From Methylomonas methanica (GTDB taxonomy: Bacteria; Pseudomonadota; Gammaproteobacteria; Methylococcales; Methylomonadaceae), in the NCBI GenBank assembly GCA_001644045.1, contig LUUF01000043.1, positions 1-64,000 of the forward strand: a stretch of 64,000 bases of DNA. The letters run 5' to 3'. The notes under the pieces are model-generated. The model was not told the origin of the DNA. It was given only the letters and a program-made list of their open reading frames with translations, and searched no databases. This document shows positions 19,632 to 28,218 of the stretch, piece by piece (position 1 is the first letter of the stretch; every line of letters starts with the position of its first letter). A program made the translations under genes and the position numbers.

Positions 19632-19907
19632 ATGAGTTTTCGTAACAAACTAATCGAACATACCCGCCGCGATCTGCGGCGCTTGGAGGACAAAACCCGC
19701 CGACCGGCAACTTGGGTCGGCATGTTGTTTTACGGTGGTACGCTGGGTTTGCTGTTTGTGGTACCTATCGTGGCCGGTGCTTATCTGGGGCGCTGGCTGG
19801 ATACTTTGGCAGCTGGTTATTCGGTGCGCTGGACTGTCAGTTTGATTGTGTTGGGCATTGTGCTTGGCGCTTATAACGTTTTTCGATTTTTGCAGGAAAA
19901 AAGCTGA
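19632..19907 (+). CDS. atpQ: N-ATPase accessory membrane subunit AtpQ (AtpI-like)
   Basis: A 91-residue protein with a basic N-terminus (LIEHTRRDLRRLEDKTRRP) and two membrane segments (MLFYGGTLGLLFVVPIVAGAYLG and VSLIVLGIVLGAYNVFRFL). Size, topology and position after atpC match AtpQ of N-ATPase operons, related to AtpI, a ring-assembly factor. In canonical operons atpR follows directly; here it does not. The gene ends 136 bases before the transglycosylase gene. Confidence 0.8.
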   Translation: MSFRNKLIEHTRRDLRRLEDKTRRPATWVGMLFYGGTLGLLFVVPIVAGAYLGRWLDTLAAGYSVRWTVSLIVLGIVLGAYNVFRFLQEKS

Positions 19908-20043
19908 TTTTTTTCGGATTTATTCTTCACGAAAATTCGAAATGAGCGCTATTATTTGTTGAAAATACACGAGGAATATTTTACCGCTCCTCGGCGTGGC
20001 AAACTTTACATCGATCAACGTTGCACTCAATAACCAGACCAAA

Positions 20044-21123
20044 ATGAAACCACCCCTGCTGCGTTTACCTCTTCCCTTATTAGCCTTGGTGTTGCTGAAT
20101 GCTTGTAGTAGCAGTTCGCCGGTAAAACGAGAGAAAATTGCTTCTGTTAGGCCGAATATCGCCCAACAACGACCGTCTTATCAACCCCAGCCGGCACCCT
20201 ATAAACCGGTGTTTTATACGGGGACTTTCCCAAAACCGGCGGCATTGGAGCCGGCCGTGGATTTCTGGCGAAAAACCTATGCCATCTGGCAACGTTCCGA
20301 AGTGGCTTTTCACGATGACCGTTATCTGGATGTCGTCTACGAAGTGATGACCTTGCCGGGCTATGTCGCGGAAGGCCTGACAACAGAGCAAAAAGACATG
20401 ATCAGCCAACGGCGCGAGTACTGGAAGGCGCAACTGGCCGAATTGGAAAGTAAATTGCGTTACGGTGCGGCGTTGAACGCCAACGACAGACAATTGATCG
20501 CCAAGCTGGAAAGCAACGGCAGATCGTTAAATAGCGTATTGCCTGGCGTTAGCGACAGATTGCGTTCGCAACGCGGCACTCGCGAGCGTTTTAAACGCGG
20601 CCTGGAAATCAGTGGCCGTTATGATTTGCAGTTTAGAAAAACCTTCCGCGATGCCGGTTTGCCGGAAGACTTGGCTTATCTGCCGCACGTAGAATCTTCG
20701 TTTCAACCGTCCGCCAAATCCTCCGCGGGCGCGGTCGGCATGTGGCAGTTTACCAAGGCCGCGGCCAAAACCTTCATGCCAGGCGGTGATCGCATCGATC
20801 AACGCTACGATCCTTTCGTGTCCGCCAACGGTGCCGCGCGTTATCTGAGTTACGCTTACGGCAAGCTCGGTGACTGGCCGGCGGCCGTGACCTCATACAA
20901 CCACGGTATCGGCGGCATGAAGCGGGCACAAAATCAGGTTGGCAGCGATTTCGTGCGCATCGTCGATAGCTACGATGGCCCTGCTTTCGGATTTGCGTCC
21001 CGGAACTACTATGCGCAGTTTCTGGCCGCCCGCGAAATTGCCTCCAACCCCGAACAGTTTTTCCGGGAAGGCATTCGCTACGAAAGTCCGTTGGCTCCCG
21101 GCCAATACCTGGCTGTCGAATAA
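20044..21123 (+). CDS. Lytic transglycosylase lipoprotein (MltD/Slt type)
   Basis: A 359-residue lipoprotein. The start at 20044 gives a lipobox VLLNAC; an upstream in-frame start would bury it. After a helical region comes an Slt goose-lysozyme fold: PEDLAYLPHVESSFQPSA with catalytic Glu217, SSAGAVGMWQFTKAAAK, RYDPFVSANGAARYLS and AAVTSYNHGIGG, all typical of MltD-like enzymes cleaving peptidoglycan. LysM repeats seen in MltD are absent. It occupies the atpR position within the ATPase locus, with a REP-like palindrome behind it, so it looks inserted. No functional link to the ATPase is evident. Confidence 0.88.
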   Translation: MKPPLLRLPLPLLALVLLNACSSSSPVKREKIASVRPNIAQQRPSYQPQPAPYKPVFYTGTFPKPAALEPAVDFWRKTYAIWQRSEVAFHDDRYLDVVYEVMTLPGYVAEGLTTEQKDMISQRREYWKAQLAELESKLRYGAALNANDRQLIAKLESNGRSLNSVLPGVSDRLRSQRGTRERFKRGLEISGRYDLQFRKTFRDAGLPEDLAYLPHVESSFQPSAKSSAGAVGMWQFTKAAAKTFMPGGDRIDQRYDPFVSANGAARYLSYAYGKLGDWPAAVTSYNHGIGGMKRAQNQVGSDFVRIVDSYDGPAFGFASRNYYAQFLAAREIASNPEQFFREGIRYESPLAPGQYLAVE

Positions 21124-21165
21124 ATCAGCGCATAACGCCTTTTCCAACGAAGCTGTCGTAAAAGC

Positions 21166-21231
21166 TAGGTTGGGCTGAATACAATGAAGCCCAACATTTG
21201 GATTTTGTTGGGCTTCGCTCTGCCCAATCTA
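21166..21231. repeat. REP/MITE-like nested palindrome
   Basis: Outer arms TAGGTTGGGC (21166-21175) and GCCCAATCTA (21222-21231) pair 9 of 10; inner arms TGAAGCCCAACA (21185-21196) and TGTTGGGCTTCG (21206-21217) pair 11 of 12. This two-hairpin layout with GTTGGGCTTCG resembles dispersed intergenic elements common in proteobacterial genomes. Only one copy is in this window. Confidence 0.7.
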
Positions 21232-21269
21232 CATTGCGATGCTCTGTTTGTTTAGTTCGAGGTGCGGAC

Positions 21270-21959
21270 ATGAATAAGACCGAGTCGGCAGCCGATACCG
21301 TTTTCCAACTCGGCCCACTGGCGATCAGTAATACGGTAGTCACTACCTGGGGCGTGATGCTGGGTTTTGTACTGTTAATCTTGTCGTTGCGTTTTAGTCG
21401 TCAGCCATCTCAATTGCAAAACTTGCTCGAAGCTGTGGTCGTGGCGATAGAAGGCGCCATTGCCGAAGTCTTGCCGACGGCGTCGGTGCGCCGGGTCTTG
21501 CCGTTTGTGGCAAGCTTGTGGCTGTTCGTGCTGGTAGCCAATCTGGTGGGATTAATTCCGGAACTCCACGCGCCGACCCGCGACTTGTCCGCCACCGCCG
21601 CGTTGGCGGTACTGGTGTTCGGTTCCACTCACTGGTTCGGGATTCGCGACCGCGGCTGGCGCCAGCATTTTCGCCATTACGCCGAACCTAGCATTATCCT
21701 GTTGCCGTTTCACATCATCAGCGAATTTACCCGCACGCTGGCCTTGGCCATCCGCCTGTTCGGCAATATCATGAGCCTGGAAATGGCGGCTTTGTTGGTG
21801 TTGTTGATCGCCGGCTTTCTGGTGCCGGTGCCGCTGTTGATGCTGCACGTGATCGAAGCCGTGGTACAGGCTTACATCTTTGGGATGTTGGCGCTGATCT
21901 ACATCGCCGGTGCGCTGGAACCGGCCGAATCCGAAACACCCGCAATTCCCGAGGAATAG
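21270..21959 (+). CDS. atpB: N-type ATPase subunit a
   Basis: A 229-residue membrane protein with about five to six spans. The stator channel region is seen in [29 protein letters not shown] with the essential Arg in LAIRLFGN, and in [24 protein letters not shown]. The ATG at 21270 has GAGGTG upstream; extension upstream would run through the REP-like element. It precedes atpE by 2 bases. It carries the ion half-channels facing the c ring. Confidence 0.9.
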   Translation: MNKTESAADTVFQLGPLAISNTVVTTWGVMLGFVLLILSLRFSRQPSQLQNLLEAVVVAIEGAIAEVLPTASVRRVLPFVASLWLFVLVANLVGLIPELHAPTRDLSATAALAVLVFGSTHWFGIRDRGWRQHFRHYAEPSIILLPFHIISEFTRTLALAIRLFGNIMSLEMAALLVLLIAGFLVPVPLLMLHVIEAVVQAYIFGMLALIYIAGALEPAESETPAIPEE

Positions 21960-21961
21960 CC

Positions 21962-22228
21962 ATGAACGACATCCATTTATTCAGCATAATTTCCACCGGC
22001 GTGGCCGGGCTGGTCATTGCCCTCGGTACGATGCTGCCCGCTCTGGCGATGGGGAAGGCCATTGCCGCCGCGCTGGAAGCCCTGGCCCGTCAGCCTGAAG
22101 CCGAGAAAACCATCACCCGTACCTTGTTCATCGGTCTGGCGATGATAGAGTCGCTGGCGATTTACTGTTTGGTGGTGGCCTTGATTGTGCTGTTTAGAAA
22201 TCCATTGCTTGAGTATTTTCTAAAGTAA
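21962..22228 (+). CDS. atpE: N-type ATPase subunit c
   Basis: An 88-residue two-helix proteolipid. Helix 2 has [20 protein letters not shown]: Glu, Ser and a Tyr five residues after Glu are the Na+-type ligands (E65/S66/Y70 in Ilyobacter numbering). Helix 1 runs [31 protein letters not shown]. Counting back from RQPE, the position that is Gln32 in Ilyobacter, and Glu as I recall in N-ATPases (GEG), is Met here. So the second side-chain ligand of the Na+ site is missing. The gene is followed by a convergent acyltransferase instead of atpF. Confidence 0.88.
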   Translation: MNDIHLFSIISTGVAGLVIALGTMLPALAMGKAIAAALEALARQPEAEKTITRTLFIGLAMIESLAIYCLVVALIVLFRNPLLEYFLK

Positions 22229-22260
22229 CTCGGCAGCTTGGATAAAGCGTGGCGGGTCGC

Positions 22261-24369
22261 TTACTTGGACTCTTTACCCAACCATTCGGCATACTTGCCA
22301 AAAATAAACTTACTCCCGCGCATGGAAAGATGGTCGTCGTCGTAAAAATAAGACACGTCACTGTGCATACCGCCGCAAGTCAATTCATCGCATAAATATT
22401 CGTATGCGGGGAATACCTTTATCTGGTTATGAGTGGCAGTAAGAATGGAGTCGACGGCCTTTCGGTAGTTTATATTGCGTTCTTCAAAAGACTTTCTGGA
22501 TACATCGCACTCGGGCAGTGCTCTTTCAGTAATTCGCAGCGGGCGCTCGTCCACACAGTTTTTAGCACTTACACCAATCTCCGGTACGTCTTCAATAAAA
22601 ACCACCGCTTTGCCCAACTTTAAAATCTCATTGATGGTTGCGACATAGCCGGAAACAAATTGATTGTAATTTTCCGCCAACACATCATCGGGGCTTTTGA
22701 TAATTCGATAGACATTCTTCGTTTCCGTATTGCCAAAACCAGAGCCTTCTATGTACATCGCGCCTCTGGTCGCGAACACCACGCGCTGAATTGACGGGAA
22801 GTCCTTTAGTAGTTTCAGCACAATAGGGATGACTACCCGGCACCGTGTCGATTTCTCTGCAAATTCTTCCTCAGGATTAATGCTCACCAGATCGATAAAC
22901 GGCAGGCAGCCATTGACCCCGACCAATACCAGATCATTCGAGCCTTTGGAAATCGAATCGTAGACAAATTGCGCGGCGTGGCTATCGCCGACTACCAGGG
23001 TTTTTGGCGTGGGGGTGGTAAAGCGGCACATCAAATAATTGTAACTTGCCCCCCCCAATACTGCCTTACAGCGATCATCGACCCAGTCTTCCGGGGTGTT
23101 ATAGAGCACAGTACCGTTTACGTCAGCAAACATCTTGGTTTTCGTCGATGCATCGGCTTTACGAAACTCCAAGCCATCCCTGGAATAGGAGGCGTAACCC
23201 ACATAGCCGATGCCCAGCATCAGCAACATCAGTATCGCCGTCTTGGCTCTGCTGTGGCTGCCCAAGCGTATCGGTTTTTCCACCAATTTGTAGGTAAGCC
23301 AAGCCAATATCACGGCCAGTAAAACCGCGACTGCGCGGATATTGATACTGGGCATTTCGGTCTCGATAATTTGCGCAAAAGAGAGCAGGGGCCAGTGCCA
23401 TAGATATAACGGAAAACTGATCAAGCCAAACCACACCGCCAGCGGATGCGATAAGACGATACGATTAACCCAGGCATTCGGCCCTGCCGATATGATCATT
23501 ACCGCCGCCAACATCGGCACGACTGCCCAGCGGCCGGGGAAACTGAAATCCTTATTGATCAAGACAAACCCGTAAGTCAACAGGAATATACCCAGAAAAG
23601 AAAGCGCATTGGCAAGCGTCTTGCCGTCGGCGGCGTGAGAGTTTCGATAAACCGCGCCAGCCAGCCAGCCGTCAAGCTTTAGCTTGATCGTAGAAAACGC
23701 GTCCTTCTTGTAGAGCGTCATCCACGCCAGCAAACTACCGCATAACAACTCCCAAAATCGGGTTTGCGGAGAGTAAAACGTGGCGACGGGGTGGGCGATG
23801 ATGCCTTTGATATTCAGGCAGAAGGAGACGATGGCGACCAGAGTCGTGATGGTCAAAAGATTGAAATTCCGCTCCCAGGCAAACCAGAGCAATAAGGGCC
23901 AGACGATGTAAAACTGTTCCTCAATGCCCAAACTCCACAAATGCAGGAGCGGTTTGGTCTCCCCAGAGTTGTCGAAATAGCCGGCCTCGCTCCACAGCAC
24001 GATGTTGGAAACAAATCCCGCGCCGGCGGCAATATGCTTACCCAGCTGCTTGTACTCGTCGGCAAATAGCGCGAACCAACCGAAGGCATAGCAGGCGACT
24101 AATACCAGGATGAGTGCCGGAAAGATGCGTTTAATCCGCCGGGCGTAGAATTCGGTGAAGCTGAAGGTGCCCTTTTCCAGATTCTGAAAAATAATGGTCG
24201 ATATGAGATAGCCTGAAATCACAAAGAAGATGTCCACGCCTATAAATCCGCCTTGCAAGCTCCTGGGAAAGGCGTGAAAAGCGATAACCGAGAGAACGGC
24301 GATTGCTCTCAAGCCGTCAATGTCGGGACGATATTTTGGGTGTGACAGGTGTGCTTGCAAAGAGGTCAT
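22261..24369 (-). CDS. OafA/YrhL-type acyltransferase with C-terminal SGNH domain
   Basis: A 702-residue membrane O-acyltransferase. The N-terminal acyltransferase-3 domain starts with YRPDIDGLRAIAVLSVIAFH and GFIGVDIFFVISGYLIS, followed by about ten spans to residue 400. A periplasmic SGNH hydrolase-like domain follows, with LVVGDSHAAQF (nucleophile Ser) and DDDHLSMRG (Asp-His pair). Such proteins acetylate lipopolysaccharide, exopolysaccharide or peptidoglycan. The gene lies head-on between atpE and atpF, in reverse orientation, splitting the ATPase locus; its target is unknown. Confidence 0.9.
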   Translation of the reverse strand: MTSLQAHLSHPKYRPDIDGLRAIAVLSVIAFHAFPRSLQGGFIGVDIFFVISGYLISTIIFQNLEKGTFSFTEFYARRIKRIFPALILVLVACYAFGWFALFADEYKQLGKHIAAGAGFVSNIVLWSEAGYFDNSGETKPLLHLWSLGIEEQFYIVWPLLLWFAWERNFNLLTITTLVAIVSFCLNIKGIIAHPVATFYSPQTRFWELLCGSLLAWMTLYKKDAFSTIKLKLDGWLAGAVYRNSHAADGKTLANALSFLGIFLLTYGFVLINKDFSFPGRWAVVPMLAAVMIISAGPNAWVNRIVLSHPLAVWFGLISFPLYLWHWPLLSFAQIIETEMPSINIRAVAVLLAVILAWLTYKLVEKPIRLGSHSRAKTAILMLLMLGIGYVGYASYSRDGLEFRKADASTKTKMFADVNGTVLYNTPEDWVDDRCKAVLGGASYNYLMCRFTTPTPKTLVVGDSHAAQFVYDSISKGSNDLVLVGVNGCLPFIDLVSINPEEEFAEKSTRCRVVIPIVLKLLKDFPSIQRVVFATRGAMYIEGSGFGNTETKNVYRIIKSPDDVLAENYNQFVSGYVATINEILKLGKAVVFIEDVPEIGVSAKNCVDERPLRITERALPECDVSRKSFEERNINYRKAVDSILTATHNQIKVFPAYEYLCDELTCGGMHSDVSYFYDDDHLSMRGSKFIFGKYAEWLGKESK

Positions 24370-24627
24370 AGAATAACGAAATACTGGAGTGGCTCAGGCT
24401 CGCCATCTGCGCTGGCGTGTCTAACGGAACTGACGCGGGTCTGGAAAATCTGGCCGTATTCTAAGCTGTAAGTATGCCTGCCTCAAGGCGCGCCTGAATC
24501 GCAAAGTATATGGCTCAAATTTTTCAGACATCGAAACCATTGCCGGGTTTAAGATAGCTGAGAAATAAATCGGCGACGTTTTCGTAACAAAACCGCAAAA
24601 TCATATCCAACAATAGGTTACTCCTCC
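24370..24627 (+). other. Intergenic region between acyltransferase and atpF
   Basis: 258 bases between divergent genes. It must supply a promoter for atpF-A-G, because the reverse-strand gene separates them from atpE. No consensus -35/-10 pair was found; an A/T-rich stretch lies at about 24550-24610. Confidence 0.4.
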
Positions 24628-25383
24628 ATGATGCAATTCGACTGGACAACCTTCATTCTGGAAATCCTCAACTTCTTGGTCCTGGTGTGGATACTGCAGC
24701 GCTTCCTGTACCGCCCGATACTGGCGATGCTCGATGCCCGGCAACAACGCATCCAAGACGAAACCGAGCTCGCCGCGCAATTACGCGACGAAGCGGAGGC
24801 CTTGCGCCAACAATACGAGCAACGGCTGGCCGATTGGAATCAGCAGCAAGAAACCAGTCGCCGCCAGCTAGACGAAGAGCTGGCCCAGTTGCGCAATACC
24901 GCAACGGAGAATCTGAAACAAACCCTAGCCGATGAAGAAGCTAAATTGCGAGTCCGCAACCAGACGCTGATTACGGCGCGGGAAGCGGCCCTAATCAGGG
25001 AAGCGGCCGGGGCGGCTTACGGGCAGGCGGCGGCGATGCTGCAACGGTTGGCGTCGCCGCAATTGACTCAGCAGATTGTCGAAGTATTTCTGCAGGATCT
25101 GCAGCATATGCCGGATAGCGAACAAACCGCACTGCGCAAAGCAGCGGCGATGCTGATCGGCGCTTCCGCTGTCGAGGTACTTAGCGCGCACCCCTTGAGC
25201 GAAACGGATCAAGCGCGAGTGACGGAAACTCTGTCGACCGCTGCCGGACAAGCCTTGCAACTCACGATCAAGGAAGACTCTACCTTGATTGCCGGGCTGC
25301 GCGCCGTGGTCGGCGAGTGCCAATTGCACGCCAATCTGGCCGACGAGCTGGCGTTTTTCCGGCGCCAAGCCAACCATGGTTGA
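24628..25383 (+). CDS. atpF: N-type ATPase subunit b (b-delta-like)
   Basis: A 251-residue stator protein. One N-terminal membrane helix ([20 protein letters not shown]) is followed by a long charged coiled coil to about residue 160. The C-terminal region ends [26 protein letters not shown], which resembles the delta-subunit C-terminus; N-ATPase operons lack a separate delta gene, and none is present here. Two adjacent ATGs (24628, 24631) could start it. It overlaps atpA by 8 bases. Confidence 0.85.
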   Translation: MMQFDWTTFILEILNFLVLVWILQRFLYRPILAMLDARQQRIQDETELAAQLRDEAEALRQQYEQRLADWNQQQETSRRQLDEELAQLRNTATENLKQTLADEEAKLRVRNQTLITAREAALIREAAGAAYGQAAAMLQRLASPQLTQQIVEVFLQDLQHMPDSEQTALRKAAAMLIGASAVEVLSAHPLSETDQARVTETLSTAAGQALQLTIKEDSTLIAGLRAVVGECQLHANLADELAFFRRQANHG

Positions 25384-26812
25384 GTCCGTTAAAGCCTACC
25401 AATTTGGCCTGCGCTTATCCGAGCGCGGCTGCGTGGCCGGTATTGGCGACGGCATCGCCTGGATTCGTGGCTTGCCCAGTGCCAGGCTCGATGAATTGAT
25501 CGGTTTCGATGACGGCAGTACCGGCCTGGTGTTCCAGTTGGGCAAAGACGTACTGGGGGCGATTTTGCTGTCGCAGAGCCGTGGCGTCACGGCCGGCATG
25601 GCGGTGCAACATATCGGCCGTAAACTGGAAATTGGCGTCGGCGATACGTTGTTGGGCAGGGTGGTCGATCCGCTCGGCAGTCCGCTGGACGGATTGCCGC
25701 CGCCGGAGCTACGCCAGTTTCGCTCGCTGGAAGCTGCCGCGCCGCCCATCATCGAGCGCGATTTTGTGTCCGAACCTTTGTATACCGGCTGCAAGATCGT
25801 CGATACGCTGATTCCGATCGGCAAGGGCCAGCGCCAGTTGATCATTGGCGACGACGGCATAGGTAAAAGCGCGCTGGCCCTGGATGCGGTGCTGAATCAA
25901 TGCGGTCGCAATGTGCTGTGCGTGATGGTGTTGATAGGTCAGCCGCGTTCTTCCGTCGCCGGTACCATAGAAGTGTTGCGCCAGGCCGATGCGTTGGCCT
26001 ATACCGTGGTGGTGGTCGCCGAAGCCAACGCCTTGCCGGGCTTTCGCTACCTGGCGCCGTTTGCCGGTTGCGCGATTGCCGAGCACTGGATGCGCATGGG
26101 TCGCGACACGCTGGTGGTCTACGACGATCTGACTCGCCACGCCCAGTCCTATCGCGAGCTGTCTTTACTGCTGCAGCGGCCGCCGGGCCGGGAAGCGTAT
26201 CCGGGCGATATTTTTTATCTGCATTCCCGGTTGCTGGAGCGTTCCACCGTGTTGTCGTCGGCTTATGGCGGCGGCAGTATGACCGCGTTGCCCATCATCG
26301 AAACCCGCCAAGGCGAGTTGTCGGCGTACATTCCCACCAATCTGATTTCGATCACCGACGGCCAGATTTATCTGGAAAGCAAGCTGTTCGCGGCGGGCAT
26401 GCTGCCGGCTATCGACATCGGCCGTTCGGTATCGCGCATCGGCGGCAAGGCCCAGCATCCGGCCATCAAAACCGCTTCCGCGCATATCCGCTTGGATTAT
26501 TTGCAATTCCTGGAGCTGGAGTTGTTCGCCCGCTTCGGCACGCGCTTGGAGGCCGGTGTCGAGGAAAAGCTGCAACGCGGCCGTTTGTTGCGGGAAATTC
26601 TCAAACAAGACCGCTTGCAGCCTTTGTCCGAATCCGCGCATCTGGCCTGGTTGTTGGCGTATGGCGAGGGGTTGCTGGAAACAGTTAAACCGGAACAGGC
26701 GGCCGAAGTATTGACGGGGATGCTGGCGCAATTGCCGGATACGTTGAAGCTGGATTCACCGAAAAAGCACTGGCTACAGGTGTTGCGGCAACTCTTGGCG
26801 GATAAATTATGA
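25376..26812 (+). CDS. atpA: N-type ATPase subunit alpha
   Basis: A 478-residue F1 alpha subunit. The chosen ATG ([18 protein letters not shown]) overlaps the atpF end by 8 bases; the longer open frame upstream is out of family. Walker A is [13 protein letters not shown] (GDRQTGKT in housekeeping alpha). [38 protein letters not shown] is the well-conserved nucleotide and interface region. The N-terminus is shorter than in standard alpha subunits, as is usual for N-ATPases. It overlaps atpG by 4 bases. Confidence 0.92.
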   Translation: MVESVKAYQFGLRLSERGCVAGIGDGIAWIRGLPSARLDELIGFDDGSTGLVFQLGKDVLGAILLSQSRGVTAGMAVQHIGRKLEIGVGDTLLGRVVDPLGSPLDGLPPPELRQFRSLEAAAPPIIERDFVSEPLYTGCKIVDTLIPIGKGQRQLIIGDDGIGKSALALDAVLNQCGRNVLCVMVLIGQPRSSVAGTIEVLRQADALAYTVVVVAEANALPGFRYLAPFAGCAIAEHWMRMGRDTLVVYDDLTRHAQSYRELSLLLQRPPGREAYPGDIFYLHSRLLERSTVLSSAYGGGSMTALPIIETRQGELSAYIPTNLISITDGQIYLESKLFAAGMLPAIDIGRSVSRIGGKAQHPAIKTASAHIRLDYLQFLELELFARFGTRLEAGVEEKLQRGRLLREILKQDRLQPLSESAHLAWLLAYGEGLLETVKPEQAAEVLTGMLAQLPDTLKLDSPKKHWLQVLRQLLADKL

Positions 26813-27597
26813 GTCAACGCCGGGAAGTCGAGGCGCGACTGGCCTTGTTCGACGATTTGTCCGGCATCCTCGGCGCGATGCGCAGTTTTGCCTTGGCCGA
26901 ACTGCGTAAGATCGGTAAGCGCGAAGCCGCGCAGCAACAAGTGGTGCAATCCTTGCAGACGGCCTTGGCCGATTTGGCCGACAGCTTGCCGGAGCCGGCT
27001 TTAAGCTCCTCCGCCAACGACATCTGGCTGCTATTCGGTTCCGTGCGCGGCTTTTGCGGCAGCTTTAACGAAGACGTGATCCGCTATTGGCGAAAAAAAT
27101 CCACGCAGCAAGGCCCGCTGATTCTGGTTGGCGAACGCTTGCATCAATTGGTCGATGAGCGCGCCGCGCTGCAACGGTTACGCGGTGCCGACGGCGGTCT
27201 GGATGCGCCGGCGGCGATAGATAGAATACTAGCGGCGGTAGCCGAGCTGCGCGGTGTCGAGTTCGGGTTGATAGCCTGTGTCCGCGACGAGCAGGGCGCG
27301 CGTAGCCAGCGTCTTTGGCCCTTATCGAACGTCGCTCGCAATGCTGGACAAAATCCGCCGTTGACTTTCGCGCCGCCGGCGGAAGTGGCTCAAGGTGTTG
27401 CCGAACATTATCTGTTTCATACGCTGCTGGCTTTGCTGTTGCGTTCGATTCGAGTGGAAAATCACATGCGGCTGATGCAGATGGAAACCGCGTTGCGGCA
27501 CCTGGAACGCGGCGGCGAAGAATTAAAGCGGCAGCGCAACCGGCTGCGTCAGGAAGAAATCGTCGAGGAAATCGAGTTGATGGTGGGGCGGCGTTAG
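26809..27597 (+). CDS. atpG: N-type ATPase subunit gamma
   Basis: A 262-residue central-stalk protein made mainly of helices: N-terminal [27 protein letters not shown], a middle Rossmann-like part with [16 protein letters not shown], and C-terminal [47 protein letters not shown]. This fits the diverged gamma of N-ATPases. The ATGA overlap with atpA shows coupling. It is the last gene of the locus and converges with the parE-like toxin gene. Confidence 0.85.
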   Translation: MSQRREVEARLALFDDLSGILGAMRSFALAELRKIGKREAAQQQVVQSLQTALADLADSLPEPALSSSANDIWLLFGSVRGFCGSFNEDVIRYWRKKSTQQGPLILVGERLHQLVDERAALQRLRGADGGLDAPAAIDRILAAVAELRGVEFGLIACVRDEQGARSQRLWPLSNVARNAGQNPPLTFAPPAEVAQGVAEHYLFHTLLALLLRSIRVENHMRLMQMETALRHLERGGEELKRQRNRLRQEEIVEEIELMVGRR

Positions 27598-27637
27598 ATA
27601 ATTTGGCTGTAGTCTGATATGAGCTATTCAGAGCTTA

Positions 27638-27934
27638 TTACCGTTGCAGATCTTCGTGTTTGAAGTCTCGTCGCTTGTGGATCACGCCATGGATATAAAC
27701 GGTTTCGCCAATTAGTTCGTAAAGTATCCGATATGAATACATGCCGATTTCGCGCACATTTTCCTCGCCAATTTCGGAAACTGTCCTGCCCAGCCTTGGC
27801 ATAGTCGCCAGCACATCCACTTTAGCGAGAATGTCTTGCGTTACGCGGTTTGCGTAGAGTTTGGAATCACGGGCAATAAATTGATGAATCGAGTGGAGGT
27901 CTTCGCGCGCGGGTTTTGACCAAACGATTACCAT
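27638..27934 (-). CDS. ParE/RelE family toxin
   Basis: A 98-residue toxin-fold protein: VWSKPAREDLHSIHQFIARDS, RLGRTVSEIGEENVREIGMYSYRILYELIGETVYIHGVIHKRRDF is the typical ParE core (inner strands and C-terminal Arg/His). ParE toxins poison gyrase; RelE relatives cut mRNA, and the sub-class cannot be settled by eye. It overlaps the upstream antitoxin gene by 7 bases, the usual antitoxin-first order. Confidence 0.88.
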   Translation of the reverse strand: MVIVWSKPAREDLHSIHQFIARDSKLYANRVTQDILAKVDVLATMPRLGRTVSEIGEENVREIGMYSYRILYELIGETVYIHGVIHKRRDFKHEDLQR

Positions 27935-28113
27935 TGTTCGATTTCACGTTTGAGCTCTTCGTGATGAATGAATTGGCCTTCAGCTATAGCATCGCGGCTT
28001 TTGCGTAACTTGTCGACGACATAGAGCTGGTACATGATTTCGTCGATGTCCGCGTTGTCCGGCAAACGATCAATCGATTCCAGCGCTTCCTGTTTTAGCG
28101 TGGGTGTCTGCAT
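27928..28113 (-). CDS. Antitoxin of the ParE-type module
   Basis: A 61-residue acidic protein (TLKQEALESIDRLPDNADIDEIMYQLYVVDKLRKSRDAIAEGQFIHHEELKREIEQW) typical of small antitoxins paired with ParE/RelE toxins. It lies directly upstream of the toxin gene and overlaps it. It would bind and neutralise the toxin through its helical C-terminus. No clear DNA-binding motif is visible in the short N-terminus. Confidence 0.85.
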   Translation of the reverse strand: MQTPTLKQEALESIDRLPDNADIDEIMYQLYVVDKLRKSRDAIAEGQFIHHEELKREIEQW

Positions 28114-28218
28114 AAATGAATCCCGTTGATGGCTGGATTTACACGATAAGACGCAATCAATCGGGCGTCAATGCGATATTTGTGTGGCGTTGACACGATT
28201 AACCCCAATAAAGCAAGT

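Noticed and set aside
25900-26688. A 262-codon forward frame inside atpA.
   Set aside because: Out-of-frame shadow of a well-conserved ATPase alpha gene; Arg-rich composition typical of shifted GC-rich coding sequence.
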